Origin: Alkalidesulfovibrio alkalitolerans DSM 16529
GTDB taxonomy: Bacteria > Desulfobacterota > Desulfovibrionia > Desulfovibrionales > Desulfovibrionaceae
Assembly: GCF_000422245.1 (NCBI RefSeq)
Contig: NZ_ATHI01000004.1
Location: 1-64,000 of the forward strand
Length of the DNA stretch: 64,000 nucleotides
Direction of reading: 5' to 3'
The number at the start of each line of letters is the position of its first letter. Position 1 is the stretch's first letter. Of this stretch, positions 1 through 8,722 are shown piece by piece. The position numbers and the translations under genes are program-made. The notes below the pieces were generated by a model. That model was not told the origin of the DNA. It worked only from the letters and a program-made list of their open reading frames with translations, and did no database searches.

Positions 1-3
1 TCA

Positions 4-35
4 AAAGCCCCCGGTCCAAAAACCGGGGGCTTTTT
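4..35. terminator. Rho-independent-type hairpin at window edge
   Basis: A 12-bp stem (aaagcccccggt, 4-15, pairing with 22-33) closes a 6-base loop. A T-run follows on the plus strand and A-rich sequence precedes it, so it could work in both directions. It probably ends the gene lying left of the window. Confidence 0.75.
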
Positions 36-81
36 GCGTTGCATGTTGCGCATTATCATTTTTATATTGCATCGTATACAT

Positions 82-117
82 TTGACATTACGTTGACATG
101 CCTGTTTTGCCTGATAT
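82..117 (+). promoter_or_regulatory. Promoter-like AT-rich stretch upstream of the small gene
   Basis: Two TTGACA hexamers (82-87 and 93-98) form a short direct repeat in an AT-rich stretch, followed by TGATAT at 112-117. The spacings (24 and 13 bases) do not match a standard sigma-70 promoter. This is only a candidate promoter or operator region. Confidence 0.3.
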
Positions 118-144
118 GAGGGAGGTTAAAAGGAGGCTCTGAGT

Positions 145-315
145 ATGCCTAGAAAGCCAATTGGGACCACTGCGCGCACCGGCGAGAAATGCCCCGAAAG
201 CGGGGTTTGGGAGGTCATGGGAACCCCAACCACAACCGCGCCTATCGCCATCGGGAACACCATGCCACCGTATGCTGGAAAAGCCGTGACGTGGAGATTG
301 AAGCAGTACGCCTAG
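145..315 (+). CDS. Small conserved-looking protein, 56 aa, function unknown
   Basis: This short reading frame has an ideal ribosome binding site (AGGAGG at 131-136, 8 bases before ATG) and ends in TAG just before a terminator hairpin. The protein begins MPRKPIGTTARTGEKCPESG and carries a compact CPESGVW motif, a TTTAPIAIGNTMPP segment and a basic C-terminus (WRLKQYA). It has no signal peptide or membrane segment. The Cys-Pro-x-Ser-Gly-x-Trp core is loosely reminiscent of small YjzC-like proteins, but I do not recognise the family. It is monocistronic, flanked by hairpins at 4-35 and 329-360. The longer overlapping frame at 189-389 lacks a binding site and is a shadow. Confidence 0.75.
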   Translation: MPRKPIGTTARTGEKCPESGVWEVMGTPTTTAPIAIGNTMPPYAGKAVTWRLKQYA

Positions 316-328
316 GTAGTTTAGGGCA

Positions 329-360
329 AGCCCCCGTGCAAAAGATTGCGCGGGGGCTCT
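329..360 (+). terminator. Terminator of the 56-aa gene
   Basis: The inverted repeat agcccccg...cgggggct (about 329-357) lies 13 bases after the stop codon of the small gene and is followed by a short T-containing tail. The T-run is weak. Confidence 0.6.
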
Positions 361-451
361 TGAACTGTAGGGTGCGACACTCTTGCTAAAACCCTATTCC
401 AGCGGTGGATACTCCGTCTGATCAAGCGGGTTTCAATCTGGTCGCCCCGCG

Positions 452-1234
452 TCAGCCGTCGTTTTCGGCATCGCCGGGTACTTTCGGCCTGAAGCAGTGG
501 CCGTGGGCCGGATCGTAGAGCCGTGAGCGGGCCTCGCCCGCAAGCTCGCCGGGCAGGACCAGGAAGAGCGTCTGGCGCGAGATCTTCATGTCGCGGGCCG
601 TCTCCTCGATCCCGGCGATGGTCGTGCGCCGGACTTCGCCGCCGGGCCAGCCCGCCTTGTGGGCCACGACCACCGGCGTCTCGGGCGGCAGACCGGCCGC
701 GAGCAGCTCCTCACACAGGACTTCCGGCTTTGCGGCGGAAAGATACACGGCCAGGCTCGCGCCCGTGGCCGCGAAACGGCGCAGCCGCTGCCCGTCGGGC
801 ACCGGGGTCTTGCCGTCCAGGCGCGTGAGCACCACGCTTTGCGCCACGCCCGGCACAGTCAGCGAGACCCTGGCCCTGGCCGCGACGTCGAAGGCGGCGG
901 TCACGCCGGGCACAATCTCGTATTCCACCCCCTCGGCCTCAAGGAGCGCGGCCTGCTCGCGCACCGCGCCATACAACCCCGGATCGCCCGTATGCACGCG
1001 GGCAACGAACCCGCCCGCGCGCACCGTCTCCATCATCAGGGCGTGCGTCTGCTCCAGCGAGAGCGGCGCGGAATCGACCACGCGCGCGTCCTCCCTGGCC
1101 ATGGTCAAAATCTCGCGCGGCACGAGGGAGCCCGCATAGAGCACCAGATCGGCCCGTTCGATGCGGCGCGCGGCCTTGAGCGTCAACAACTCGGGATCGC
1201 CCGGCCCGGCGCCAATGAAGGCGACGCGGCTCAT
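452..1234 (-). CDS. cbiF: Cobalt-precorrin-4 / precorrin-4 C11-methyltransferase
   Basis: SAM-dependent methyltransferase of corrin-ring synthesis (CbiF/CobM), methylating C11 of (cobalt-)precorrin-4; cytoplasmic. The 260-residue protein has the tetrapyrrole methylase signatures: an N-terminal GAGPGDPELLT loop (about residues 8-18), YAGSLV (about 33-38), HTGDPGLYGA (about 82-91) and PGVTAAFDVAA. The start at MSRVAF is chosen because it overlaps the cbiC stop codon as ATGA and opens directly on the family N-terminus; a longer in-frame start would add about 20 unrelated residues inside cbiC. It forms an operon with cbiC. Other corrin genes (cbiG, cbiH) lie near 51 kb, so the pathway is split. 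An anaerobic (cobalt-early) pathway is inferred from the organism type and from cbiG. Confidence 0.93.
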   Translation of the reverse strand: MSRVAFIGAGPGDPELLTLKAARRIERADLVLYAGSLVPREILTMAREDARVVDSAPLSLEQTHALMMETVRAGGFVARVHTGDPGLYGAVREQAALLEAEGVEYEIVPGVTAAFDVAARARVSLTVPGVAQSVVLTRLDGKTPVPDGQRLRRFAATGASLAVYLSAAKPEVLCEELLAAGLPPETPVVVAHKAGWPGGEVRRTTIAGIEETARDMKISRQTLFLVLPGELAGEARSRLYDPAHGHCFRPKVPGDAENDG

Positions 1235-1890
1235 GCGCCCTCCGGGGACAGGCCCTTGTCCGCCATGGCCTGGTTGGCCAGGGCGTTGATGCACGACGCG
1301 GCCAGGGCCGAACCGCCCTTGCGTCCCTCGATGACGATGAAGGGTGTTACGCCCGCCGTTTCAACGAGCAGGGCCTTGGATTCGGCCGCGTTGACGAAGC
1401 CCACGGGCATGCCCACCACGAGCGCGGGCGCTGCCCTGCCCGCGCGCATGTGCTCGATGAGGCGGAGAAGGGCCGTGGGCGCGTTGCCGATGACGAAGAT
1501 CGCCTCCGGAGCCGTCTGCACGGCCACATCCACCGCGGCCATGCTCCGCGTCACGCCGTTTTCGTGGGCCGCGCGCGCGACCTGGGGATCGCCGATCAGG
1601 CAGCGGACCTCGCAGCCAAGCGGCCCAAGACGCCGCGTCGGGATGCCGGAAAGGGCCATCATGGTGTCGGTATAGATTAGCGCGCCTTGGGAGAGGGCTT
1701 TGGCCCCGGCCAGGGCCGCGCCGGGCGAGAAGCGCACCAGGGAGGGCATTTCGAGGTCGGCCGAGGTGTGCACCATGCGGCGCACGACCAGCCAGTCGAG
1801 GCCTTTGTGGCCGCGCGGCTCGGGAAAGAGGCCGTCGATGATCTCCATGGAGCGTCGTTCGATTTCCTGCGGTTCGGTGAGGTAGTCCAT
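1231..1890 (-). CDS. cbiC: Precorrin-8X / cobalt-precorrin-8 methylmutase
   Basis: CbiC/CobH moves the C11 methyl group to C12, giving (cobyrinate) hydrogenobyrinate; cytoplasmic. At 219 residues it is of normal length for the family. Recognisable segments are the N-terminal IERRSMEII, VRRMVHTSADLE (containing the His expected at the active site) and the C-terminal VGMPVGFVNAAESK and PFIVIEGRKGGSALA blocks. The start MDYLTEPQEI is preferred over an upstream frame extension of low complexity. It is the first gene of a two-gene operon with cbiF (4-base overlap). Upstream lies about 110 bp of non-coding DNA and then a copy of the dispersed palindrome that also follows nuoN. Confidence 0.94.
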   Translation of the reverse strand: MDYLTEPQEIERRSMEIIDGLFPEPRGHKGLDWLVVRRMVHTSADLEMPSLVRFSPGAALAGAKALSQGALIYTDTMMALSGIPTRRLGPLGCEVRCLIGDPQVARAAHENGVTRSMAAVDVAVQTAPEAIFVIGNAPTALLRLIEHMRAGRAAPALVVGMPVGFVNAAESKALLVETAGVTPFIVIEGRKGGSALAASCINALANQAMADKGLSPEGA

Positions 1891-2003
1891 TCGTGCTCCA
1901 AGGTGTCGTGGGTGCGGGCGTTTTCCGCCGGTCGCGCGCGAGGCTTTTGGGCCCGGCGAAGGTCTTTTGGATAGTCGCATTCGCGCCGTCCGGCAAGGTC
2001 GGG

Positions 2004-2129
2004 GCGATGAGGAGAAAAAGCTTCGGATGCACGACGCAAGAGCCGGTCAAACCCTCGCATATTCTTTGATACGCGAGGGTTTGACCGGCTCGAAGCAACG
2101 CCGCAGATGGCGTCTTTTCAGCGCCCTGC
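2004..2129 (-). repeat. Dispersed long palindrome, copy 1 (abuts nuoN stop)
   Basis: Imperfect palindrome of about 125 bp. The inner arms are a perfect 19-bp inverted repeat (2040-2058 with 2073-2091). On the minus strand it begins with GCAGGGCGCTGAAAAG immediately after the nuoN stop, sharing the G of TAG. Orientation is set by the asymmetric head arm (CATCTGC..GCGTTGC). Confidence 0.85.
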
Positions 2130-3571
2130 TAAGGCAGGAGAGCCTGTCCGGCAGCCTGCACCAGGTCGAAGACGCTGGCGGGCAGGACGCCCAAAAGCAG
2201 CACCGAGGCAGCGAGCAGACCGCCCACGGCCAGGGAGCAGGGATGCACGGCCACGGCCGCGCCGCCGTCAGGAGCCGTCTCCGGCTCGTGCGTGTAGGCG
2301 TGGCGCACCATGTTCAGGTAGTAATAGATGGAGATGGCCGTGTTCACGGCGGCCACGATGACCAGCCAGTCATAACCCCGGTCCCAGGCGGACGAGAGCA
2401 GGTAGAGCTTGCCGGTGAATCCGGCCGTGGGCGGCAGACCCACCAGGGCGAAGGCCGCCACGAGCAGGATCAAGGCCAGTCCCGGCGCGCGTTTGAACAG
2501 GCCGTTCAGGTCGTCCAGATGCAGGTTGCGGCCGTCCTGGGCCAGGCGGCAGACCACCCAGAAGCAGGTCAGGTTCATGAGCAGGTAGACCAGGGCGTAG
2601 AAGGCTGCCGCGCTGAGTCCGGCTGCCGTGCCCGCGACAAGGCCGAGCGTGACGTAGCCCGCGTGGGCCACCGAGGAGTAGCCCAGGATGCGCTTGATGT
2701 CGGTCTGGGCCAGGGCGGCGAGGTTGCCGAAGGTCATGGACAGCGCGCCCAGGATGGCGATGAAGGTCGTGACCTCGATGCCGGGTTCGAGCATGGCGGC
2801 CAGCCGGACCAGGATGACCACCGCGCCGAGCTTGGGCAGCGTGGCCACATAGGCGGCCGTCTCATTGCTCGTGCCGTCGTAGACGTCCGGCGCCCAGAAG
2901 TGGAAGGGGAACAGGGCCAGCTTGTAGAAGAAGCCGCACAGGAAGAGTCCCAGGCCGATGCAGGCCATGGGCGCGTCGGCGAAGCTCCAGACGGCGCGCG
3001 AGAGGTCGGTCAGATACGTGCTGTGCTGCCAGGCGATGATGTAGGACAGGCCGTAGAGCGAGATGGCCGTGGCCGCCGCGCCGAAGAGGATGTACTTGAG
3101 GCCCGCCTCGGCCGCGCGGCGCTCGCGGGCGCGCAGGGGCACGATGGCGTAAAGGCTGTAGGACGAGACTTCCAGGGCCACGAAGATGAGCACAAGCTCC
3201 ACGGACGAGGCCAGGAGCATGAGGCCCCAGGCGGAGAGGGCCAAAAAGAGCATGTAGTCCGAGCGCTTCTCGTCGGCCAGGGTGGGCTGGCTCATGCCGT
3301 TCAGCACGGTGACGAGGAAGCCAAGCGAGATGACCAGCTTGAAGAACTGGGACATGCCGTCCACCTGGTAGGACTCCCAGAACATGAGCGTGGTCTCGCC
3401 CGCGCCCGCGCCAAGGCCCACCAGGGAGACGAGCAGGCCCACGGCGGCGGCCGCCGGAACCCACGTCACCTCGCCCCACTTCTCGCGCGGGGCGCAGGTC
3501 TGGACGAACAGGCCGAGCACGAGCAGGAGCTGGTACAGCTCGGGCAGGACGCGAAGGATGTCGAAGTTCAC
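2129..3571 (-). CDS. nuoN: NADH:quinone oxidoreductase-like complex, subunit N
   Basis: Antiporter-like proton-translocating membrane subunit of a complex I homologue. The 480-residue polytopic protein has the conserved loops expected: LVLIFVALEVSSYSLYAI with the membrane glutamate, the FKLALFPFHFWAPDVYDG helix with its lysine, and the IKRILGYSSVAHAGY segment. Length is typical for NuoN. Translation starts at GTG and overlaps the nuoM stop as GTGA, so the two are probably translationally coupled. It is the last gene of the cluster, and a long palindromic repeat begins on its stop codon. Confidence 0.95.
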   Translation of the reverse strand: MNFDILRVLPELYQLLLVLGLFVQTCAPREKWGEVTWVPAAAAVGLLVSLVGLGAGAGETTLMFWESYQVDGMSQFFKLVISLGFLVTVLNGMSQPTLADEKRSDYMLFLALSAWGLMLLASSVELVLIFVALEVSSYSLYAIVPLRARERRAAEAGLKYILFGAAATAISLYGLSYIIAWQHSTYLTDLSRAVWSFADAPMACIGLGLFLCGFFYKLALFPFHFWAPDVYDGTSNETAAYVATLPKLGAVVILVRLAAMLEPGIEVTTFIAILGALSMTFGNLAALAQTDIKRILGYSSVAHAGYVTLGLVAGTAAGLSAAAFYALVYLLMNLTCFWVVCRLAQDGRNLHLDDLNGLFKRAPGLALILLVAAFALVGLPPTAGFTGKLYLLSSAWDRGYDWLVIVAAVNTAISIYYYLNMVRHAYTHEPETAPDGGAAVAVHPCSLAVGGLLAASVLLLGVLPASVFDLVQAAGQALLP

Positions 3572-5151
3572 TGCGCGCTCCTTTGGGTTTCATCCGCCGA
3601 TGGCGTCTGGGTCAGGGCGACGAGCGGGTCGGGCGGCGTGGGCCGCTCGACGGTGTAGGTCACGGGAGCCTTCTGCCGGGAGTGGTAGTGGTCGAGCAGG
3701 TTCTCGACCGAGGGGCCGATGACCTTCAGGGCCAGTCCCGGAGCGAGGCCCAGGACCACGGTGAAGATGGCCAGCGGCGTGAGCGCGATCCACTCGCGCG
3801 CGTTCAGGTCGCTCCAGTTCTTGCCCTTGGGCGAGGGCGTCTGGCCCACCGGGGCGTAGGTCATGCGCTGCAGGAGCCTGAGCATGTAGGCCGCGCCGAG
3901 CATGGCTCCGGGCACGGCCAGAAGGCCAAGCCGCCAGTCCGCCTCGAAGATGCCGAAGAGCACCAGGATTTCGCCCACAAAGCTGTTCAGGCCGGGGAAA
4001 CCGAGCGACGACAGGGCGAAGAGGCCGAAGAAGCCCATGAAGGCGGGCAGGTATTTGCCCATGCCTTGGTTGTCCGCGATCTCGCGGCTGTGGCTGCGCT
4101 CGTAGATCGCGCCGATCATGAGGAACAGCGCGCCGGTGACGATGCCGTGGTTGAGCATGACCATCAGGCCGCCTTCCACGCCGCGCGCGTTGAAGGCGAA
4201 GATGCCCAGGGTGCAAAAACCCATGTGGGCCACCGAGGAGTAGGCGATGAGCTTCTTCACGTCGGTCTGGCCCAGGCAGATGAAGCCGCCGTAGAGGATG
4301 CCCGCGATGGACAGGCCGATGAAGATCGGGGCCAGTTCGGCCATGGCCACCGGGGTCAGGGTCATGCAGAAGCGCAAGAAGCCGTAGGCGCCCATCTTGA
4401 TGAGCACCGAGGCCAGGATGACCGAGCCTGCCGAGGGGGCCTCGACGTGGGCCGCGGGCAGCCAGGTGTGGAAGGGGAACATGGGCACCTTGATGGCGAA
4501 GGCCAGGGCCATGGCCAGGAAGGCCCAGAATTGGAAGCGCTCGGAGAACTCCATGCGCATCAGGTCGGGGATGAAGAAGGTGCCGCCCACGGTCTTGAAG
4601 GCCACCATGGCCACCAGGAGCAGCGTGGAGCCCGCCAGGGTGTACAGGAAGAACTTGATGGAGGCGTACTTGCGCCTCGGGCCGCCCCAGACCGCGATGA
4701 GCAGGTACATGGGGACGAGCATGGCCTCCCAGAAAATATAGAAGAGTACGAAGTCCAGCGCGCAGAAGACGCCCGCGCAGGCCGATGTCATGAGCAGCAG
4801 GCAGATGTTGAATTCCTTGATCCGCTTGCCGATGTAGGTCCACGAGCACAGCACGCACAAGGGCAGGATGGCCACGGTCAGAAGGACCATGAGTAGGGAC
4901 AGGCCGTCCACGCCCAGGGCGTAGGAAAGTCCCAGCGAGGGCGCCCACTCTGTGCGCTCCATGAACTGGAATCCCGTGTCCGCGATGTTGAAACCGCGCA
5001 ACAGCGGGATGGCCAGGCAGATCTCGACGAGGGAGGCTGCCAGGGTGAGGACACGGATGAGGCCCTCATGGCGGAAGAACATGAGGACCGCCGCCGCGAG
5101 CACGGGGAAGAAGATCAGGCTCGTCAGAACGGGGTAGCCGGGGTCGATCAT
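3568..5151 (-). CDS. nuoM: NADH:quinone oxidoreductase-like complex, subunit M
   Basis: Antiporter-like proton-pumping membrane subunit, 527 residues. Conserved features include YALGVDGLSLLMVLLT near residue 80, FYIFWEAMLVPMYLLI with the key glutamate, AFAIKVPMFPFHTWLP with the key lysine, AHVEAPSAGSVILA and the LIAYSSVAHMGF segment. These mark a true NuoM rather than the MrpD-like subunits upstream. It is preceded by the NuoL-like gene (19-bp gap) and overlaps nuoN by 4 bases. The C-terminal 40 residues form a polar, Pro/Thr-rich tail. Confidence 0.95.
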   Translation of the reverse strand: MIDPGYPVLTSLIFFPVLAAAVLMFFRHEGLIRVLTLAASLVEICLAIPLLRGFNIADTGFQFMERTEWAPSLGLSYALGVDGLSLLMVLLTVAILPLCVLCSWTYIGKRIKEFNICLLLMTSACAGVFCALDFVLFYIFWEAMLVPMYLLIAVWGGPRRKYASIKFFLYTLAGSTLLLVAMVAFKTVGGTFFIPDLMRMEFSERFQFWAFLAMALAFAIKVPMFPFHTWLPAAHVEAPSAGSVILASVLIKMGAYGFLRFCMTLTPVAMAELAPIFIGLSIAGILYGGFICLGQTDVKKLIAYSSVAHMGFCTLGIFAFNARGVEGGLMVMLNHGIVTGALFLMIGAIYERSHSREIADNQGMGKYLPAFMGFFGLFALSSLGFPGLNSFVGEILVLFGIFEADWRLGLLAVPGAMLGAAYMLRLLQRMTYAPVGQTPSPKGKNWSDLNAREWIALTPLAIFTVVLGLAPGLALKVIGPSVENLLDHYHSRQKAPVTYTVERPTPPDPLVALTQTPSADETQRSAQ

Positions 5152-5170
5152 CGCGCGCTCCTTGGCGGTT

Positions 5171-6961
5171 CTAGCGTATGGCGTACAGGACCACGGCCAG
5201 GGCCGCGAAGGCGATGGCCGCCGCGAGCCCCAGGTAGTCTCCGAGCCGTCCTGTCTGGGTGGCCGCCGTCCGGTCGCCCACCGCCCGGGTGGTGAAGGCC
5301 GTGCCGTCCACCACGCCGTCGATGGCTTTGACGTCGAACAGCGAGGTGATGCGTCCCTTGTAGAGCAGGTAGCGCAGCCCCACAGCCCTGTAGACCTCGG
5401 TCCAGACCGAGTCGAGCCAGGCCAGGGGGCGGCAGACCAGGGCCAGCACGGCCCGGCCGATCAGCCGGTAGAGCAGTTCGAAGTCGATATTGCGCTGGTC
5501 GTGCGGCTTCATCAGCCCGCGCATGAGATAGAAGGCCAGACCCGTGAAGCCGAGCAGCAGAAGCGCCTGCAACACCTGCCACACGCCCCAGGGATGGAAT
5601 TCGGAGGCGATCTCGGGGTAGGGCAGGAAGCGGTAGAGCATGTCGGGATAAAGGCCCTGCGCGGTGCACAGGATCGCGCCAGCGAACATGGCCAGGTACA
5701 TGTTCACGGGCAGCGGCTTGATCTCGCGCGTCATGTCGTCGGGTTTGCCGCCGAAGAAGGCGAAGTAGGGCAGCTTGATGCCCACGGAGAGGAAGGTGCC
5801 CACGGCCGCGATCTCCATGAGCAGGCCGATCATCACCTGATGATCCTCGAAGGCTCCGGCGATGGTCATGGTCTTGGAGACGAAGCCGTTGAAGACCGGC
5901 ATGCCCGAGATCGAGAGGCCGGCCACGATGTAGCAGATCATGATCCAGGGCATGCGCGCCGCGAGCCCGCCGAGCTGGTTCAGCTTGGCCGTGCCCGTGG
6001 TGAAGAGGATTGCGCCCACGCTCATGAAGAGCAGGCCCTTGTAGAGGATGTGGGCGTAGGCGTGGGCGGCCGCGCCATTGATGGTCATGGCCGTGCCGAT
6101 GCCGATGCCCGCGACCATGTACCCCACCTGCGAGACGATGTGGTAGGACAGGATGCGCCGGGCGTTGTTCTCCATGGTGGCGTAGATGACGCCGTAAAGC
6201 GCCATGGCCACGCCCATCCAGGCCAGGAACTCCATCCCGGCGAAGCCGCGCATGAGCACGTACACGGCGGTCTTGGTGGTGAAGGCGCTCATGAACACCG
6301 CGCCGGGGATGGTCGCCTCGGGGTAGGCGTCGGGCAGCCAGGCGTGCAGGCCGATGAAGGCCGCGTTCACGCCGAAGCCGAACATGATCAGCCAATCGTA
6401 GTACTGCATGAACTCGGGCACGACGGGGTGGAAGGCCATGCTGCCCGTGGCCTTGTAGCGCAGGAGGATGCCCGCGAGCATCAGCAGGCCGCCGAAGGTG
6501 TGCACCAGGAAGTAGGAGAAGCCCGCCCGCGAGGCCCGTTTGTTGGCCGGGGCGTTGATCAGGATGAGCATGGTCGAGGCCACGCTCATGAGTTCCCAGA
6601 AGGCGAACAGGGTCAGGTAGTCGCCCGCGAAGACGCAGCCGAACGCGCCTGCCACGTAGAGCGCCGCGAAGACGTGCTGGCGCTTGTCCGTGACGTGGAA
6701 GGCGTAGATGAAGCCGAGCAGGGCCTGGATGGCGAAGACGTTGGCGAAGATCAGCGAGATGTGGTCCACGCGGCCGACGTTCAGGGTGAAGCCCATCCAG
6801 TTCATGGACTGGCCAGCCTGCGGCTCCATGGTGAAGACCGCGACGATAGCCAGGAGCGCGGGCACGGGCAGAAGCCATTTCCAGAAGCGGCCCGGGAAGA
6901 AGGGCAGCGCCGCGGCCAGGGCGATGAAGGCCACGGCCGGATGGTAGAAGCTACTCGTCAT
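5171..6961 (-). CDS. NuoL-like proton-translocating subunit (antiporter family)
   Basis: 596-residue polytopic membrane protein of the NuoL/NuoM/MrpD family. Conserved blocks are GDYLTLFAFWELMSVASTML (about residues 113-132), FGVNAAFIGLHAWLPDAYPE, MSAFTTKTAVYVLMRGF and YAHILYKGLLFMSVGAI. The core looks MrpD/HyfB-like. The C-terminus, however, carries FELLYRLIGRAV, KAIDGVVDG and TAATQTGRLGDYLG, which resemble the end of NuoL, where a long lateral helix precedes the last membrane segment. I therefore infer that it takes the NuoL position in the complex. It overlaps the 88-residue gene by 11 bases. A stand-alone Na+/H+ antiporter role is the alternative. Confidence 0.8.
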   Translation of the reverse strand: MTSSFYHPAVAFIALAAALPFFPGRFWKWLLPVPALLAIVAVFTMEPQAGQSMNWMGFTLNVGRVDHISLIFANVFAIQALLGFIYAFHVTDKRQHVFAALYVAGAFGCVFAGDYLTLFAFWELMSVASTMLILINAPANKRASRAGFSYFLVHTFGGLLMLAGILLRYKATGSMAFHPVVPEFMQYYDWLIMFGFGVNAAFIGLHAWLPDAYPEATIPGAVFMSAFTTKTAVYVLMRGFAGMEFLAWMGVAMALYGVIYATMENNARRILSYHIVSQVGYMVAGIGIGTAMTINGAAAHAYAHILYKGLLFMSVGAILFTTGTAKLNQLGGLAARMPWIMICYIVAGLSISGMPVFNGFVSKTMTIAGAFEDHQVMIGLLMEIAAVGTFLSVGIKLPYFAFFGGKPDDMTREIKPLPVNMYLAMFAGAILCTAQGLYPDMLYRFLPYPEIASEFHPWGVWQVLQALLLLGFTGLAFYLMRGLMKPHDQRNIDFELLYRLIGRAVLALVCRPLAWLDSVWTEVYRAVGLRYLLYKGRITSLFDVKAIDGVVDGTAFTTRAVGDRTAATQTGRLGDYLGLAAAIAFAALAVVLYAIR

Positions 6962-7217
6962 AGAAGTCCTCCGGCACGTCGAGGATCACCGCGAGGATGC
7001 CCTTGGCCAGGAAGCCGAGAACCACGGCCACGCCCAGGGCGAAGACGGCCCAGAAGCCGGGCAGGTTCTCCGCGTCCACGTGCGGGTGGTGCGGGTGGAT
7101 GAAGAAGTTGAGGACCACGAGCAGGGCCAGCGCCGCGAAGAGCGCCAGCGCCCATTGCCCGGAGGCCTTGCGCATGCGCATGAGAAGCTGGCCGAATCCG
7201 CTTATGTCGTTGTTCAC
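6951..7217 (-). CDS. Small membrane protein of the nuo cluster, 88 aa
   Basis: Unknown small protein with two predicted membrane helices (about residues 22-40 and 55-78) joined by a His-rich polar loop (FIHPHHPHVDAENLPG) and ending in an acidic tail (DVPEDFYDE). The start is GTG. It sits between the MrpD-like and NuoL-like genes, overlapping the latter by 11 bases, so it is translationally linked to the complex and may be an accessory subunit of the pump module. I do not recognise it as NuoJ, NuoK or any Mrp small subunit. Confidence 0.8.
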   Translation of the reverse strand: MNNDISGFGQLLMRMRKASGQWALALFAALALLVVLNFFIHPHHPHVDAENLPGFWAVFALGVAVVLGFLAKGILAVILDVPEDFYDE

Positions 7218-7237
7218 CCTGTCCTCCTCATGTCAGC

Positions 7238-8719
7238 CTAGAAACCGCTGAAGACCCGGACGAAGTCGAGGAACGTCTCGGGATAAAGCCCCAGGAATAC
7301 GGAGATGATCGAGGTCACGACCAGGGGCGCGACGAGCGCCGGGGCCGGTTCGTTGTAGTGGCTCAGGTCCACGCCTTCGGCCGCCTTCTTGAAGAAGGCC
7401 CGGTAGATGATCGGGCCGAAGTAGGAGGCGTTGAGGATCGTGGAGCCCAGGAGCGCCACCAGCAGGACGACTTGATCGGCCTGCATCGCGCCGTTGACCA
7501 GATACCACTTGGAGACGAACCCGCAGACGAAGGGCACGCCGATCATGGACAGCGCGGCCACGGAGAAGGCCCCGAAGGTGATGGGCATGCGCCGTCCCAT
7601 GCCGTCCATGAGGCTGATCTTCTTGGTGTGCGCGGCCACGTAGATCGCGCCCGCGCCCATGAAGAGGGTGATCTTGGAGAAGGCGTGGTTGGCGATGTGC
7701 AGCATGCCGCCGTTCACGGCCATGGGCGTGAGCATGGCCACGCCGATGATCACGTAGGAGAGCTGGCTGACCGTGGAGTAGGCCAGCCGGGCCTTGAGGT
7801 CGTCCTTGGTCAGGGCGATGATCGAGGCCACCACGATGGTCAGGGCGGCCAGGTAGGCCGTGGGGATGCCCAGGTACAGGGCGTCCATGCACTCGAGGCC
7901 GAAGCCCGAGAGGATGACGCGGGCCACGCAGAAGACGCCCGCCTTGACCACGGCCACCGCGTGCAGCAGGGCCGAGACTGGCGTGGGCGCGACCATGGCC
8001 GAGGGCAGCCAGTTGTGGAACGGGATGAGCGCCGCCTTGGCCAGGCCCGCGATGTAGAGCACGTAGGTCAGGGTCACCAGACCCGGGCTCTCCTTCCAGG
8101 GGAAGGGCACGCCGGTGACGACGTCGCCCAGGTGGAAGTCCAGGGTGCCGCACAGCACGTAGGTCAGGACCATGGCGGGCAGCAGGAAGAGCTTGGAGGT
8201 GCCCATGAGGTACACGAAGTACTTCCGCGCTCCCAGGTAGGCGTCCTCGTCCTGGTGGTGGGCGACCAGGGGATAGGTGAAGACCGAGATGATCTCGTAG
8301 AAGAGATACATGGTGAAGATGTTGGCCGAGAGGGCCACACCCACCGCGCCGAAGATGGCGATGGCGAAGCAGAAGTAGTAGCGCGTCTGGGCGTGTTCGT
8401 TCAGGCCGCGCATGTAGCCGATGTTGTACAGCGTCACCAGGCCCCACAGGAAGGTGGCGATGAGCCCGAAGACGAGCGAGAGGCCGTCCGCGCAGAAGCT
8501 GACGCTTATGCCCGGCATGAGCGTGAAGAGCGTGTAGGTGTAGATCTTGCCCGCGAGCACGCCGGGTGCGAGGTTCAGCACGGCCAGGAAGGACATGGCC
8601 GCGGCCGCGAAGGAGACCGCCTCGCGCTGGTTCTCGTTTCGGCGCAGCAGGTAGATCAGGAACGGGGCCGCGAGCGTCACGGCCAGGGGAAAGAGGAGAC
8701 TGACGTTTTCTGTCTGCAC
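7238..8719 (-). CDS. MrpD/NuoM-like additional antiporter subunit
   Basis: 493-residue polytopic protein of the proton-conducting transporter family. It contains FCADGLSLVFGLIATFLWGL, NIFTMYLFYEIISVFTYPLV with the membrane glutamate, AKAALIPFHNWLPSAMVAP with the lysine, ALLHAVAVVKAG and RLAYSTVSQLSY, all hallmarks of MrpD-type subunits. It lacks the NuoL C-terminal extension. With the NuoL-like, NuoM and NuoN proteins it gives this cluster four antiporter-type subunits instead of the usual three. The start is GTG, only 3 bases after the nuoK stop, so it belongs to the same transcript. Confidence 0.85.
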   Translation of the reverse strand: MQTENVSLLFPLAVTLAAPFLIYLLRRNENQREAVSFAAAAMSFLAVLNLAPGVLAGKIYTYTLFTLMPGISVSFCADGLSLVFGLIATFLWGLVTLYNIGYMRGLNEHAQTRYYFCFAIAIFGAVGVALSANIFTMYLFYEIISVFTYPLVAHHQDEDAYLGARKYFVYLMGTSKLFLLPAMVLTYVLCGTLDFHLGDVVTGVPFPWKESPGLVTLTYVLYIAGLAKAALIPFHNWLPSAMVAPTPVSALLHAVAVVKAGVFCVARVILSGFGLECMDALYLGIPTAYLAALTIVVASIIALTKDDLKARLAYSTVSQLSYVIIGVAMLTPMAVNGGMLHIANHAFSKITLFMGAGAIYVAAHTKKISLMDGMGRRMPITFGAFSVAALSMIGVPFVCGFVSKWYLVNGAMQADQVVLLVALLGSTILNASYFGPIIYRAFFKKAAEGVDLSHYNEPAPALVAPLVVTSIISVFLGLYPETFLDFVRVFSGF

Positions 8720-8722
8720 GGC

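Noticed and set aside
189-389. 66-codon frame overlapping the 56-codon gene
   Set aside because: It lacks a ribosome binding site and runs through the terminator hairpin; the frame starting at 145 fits much better.
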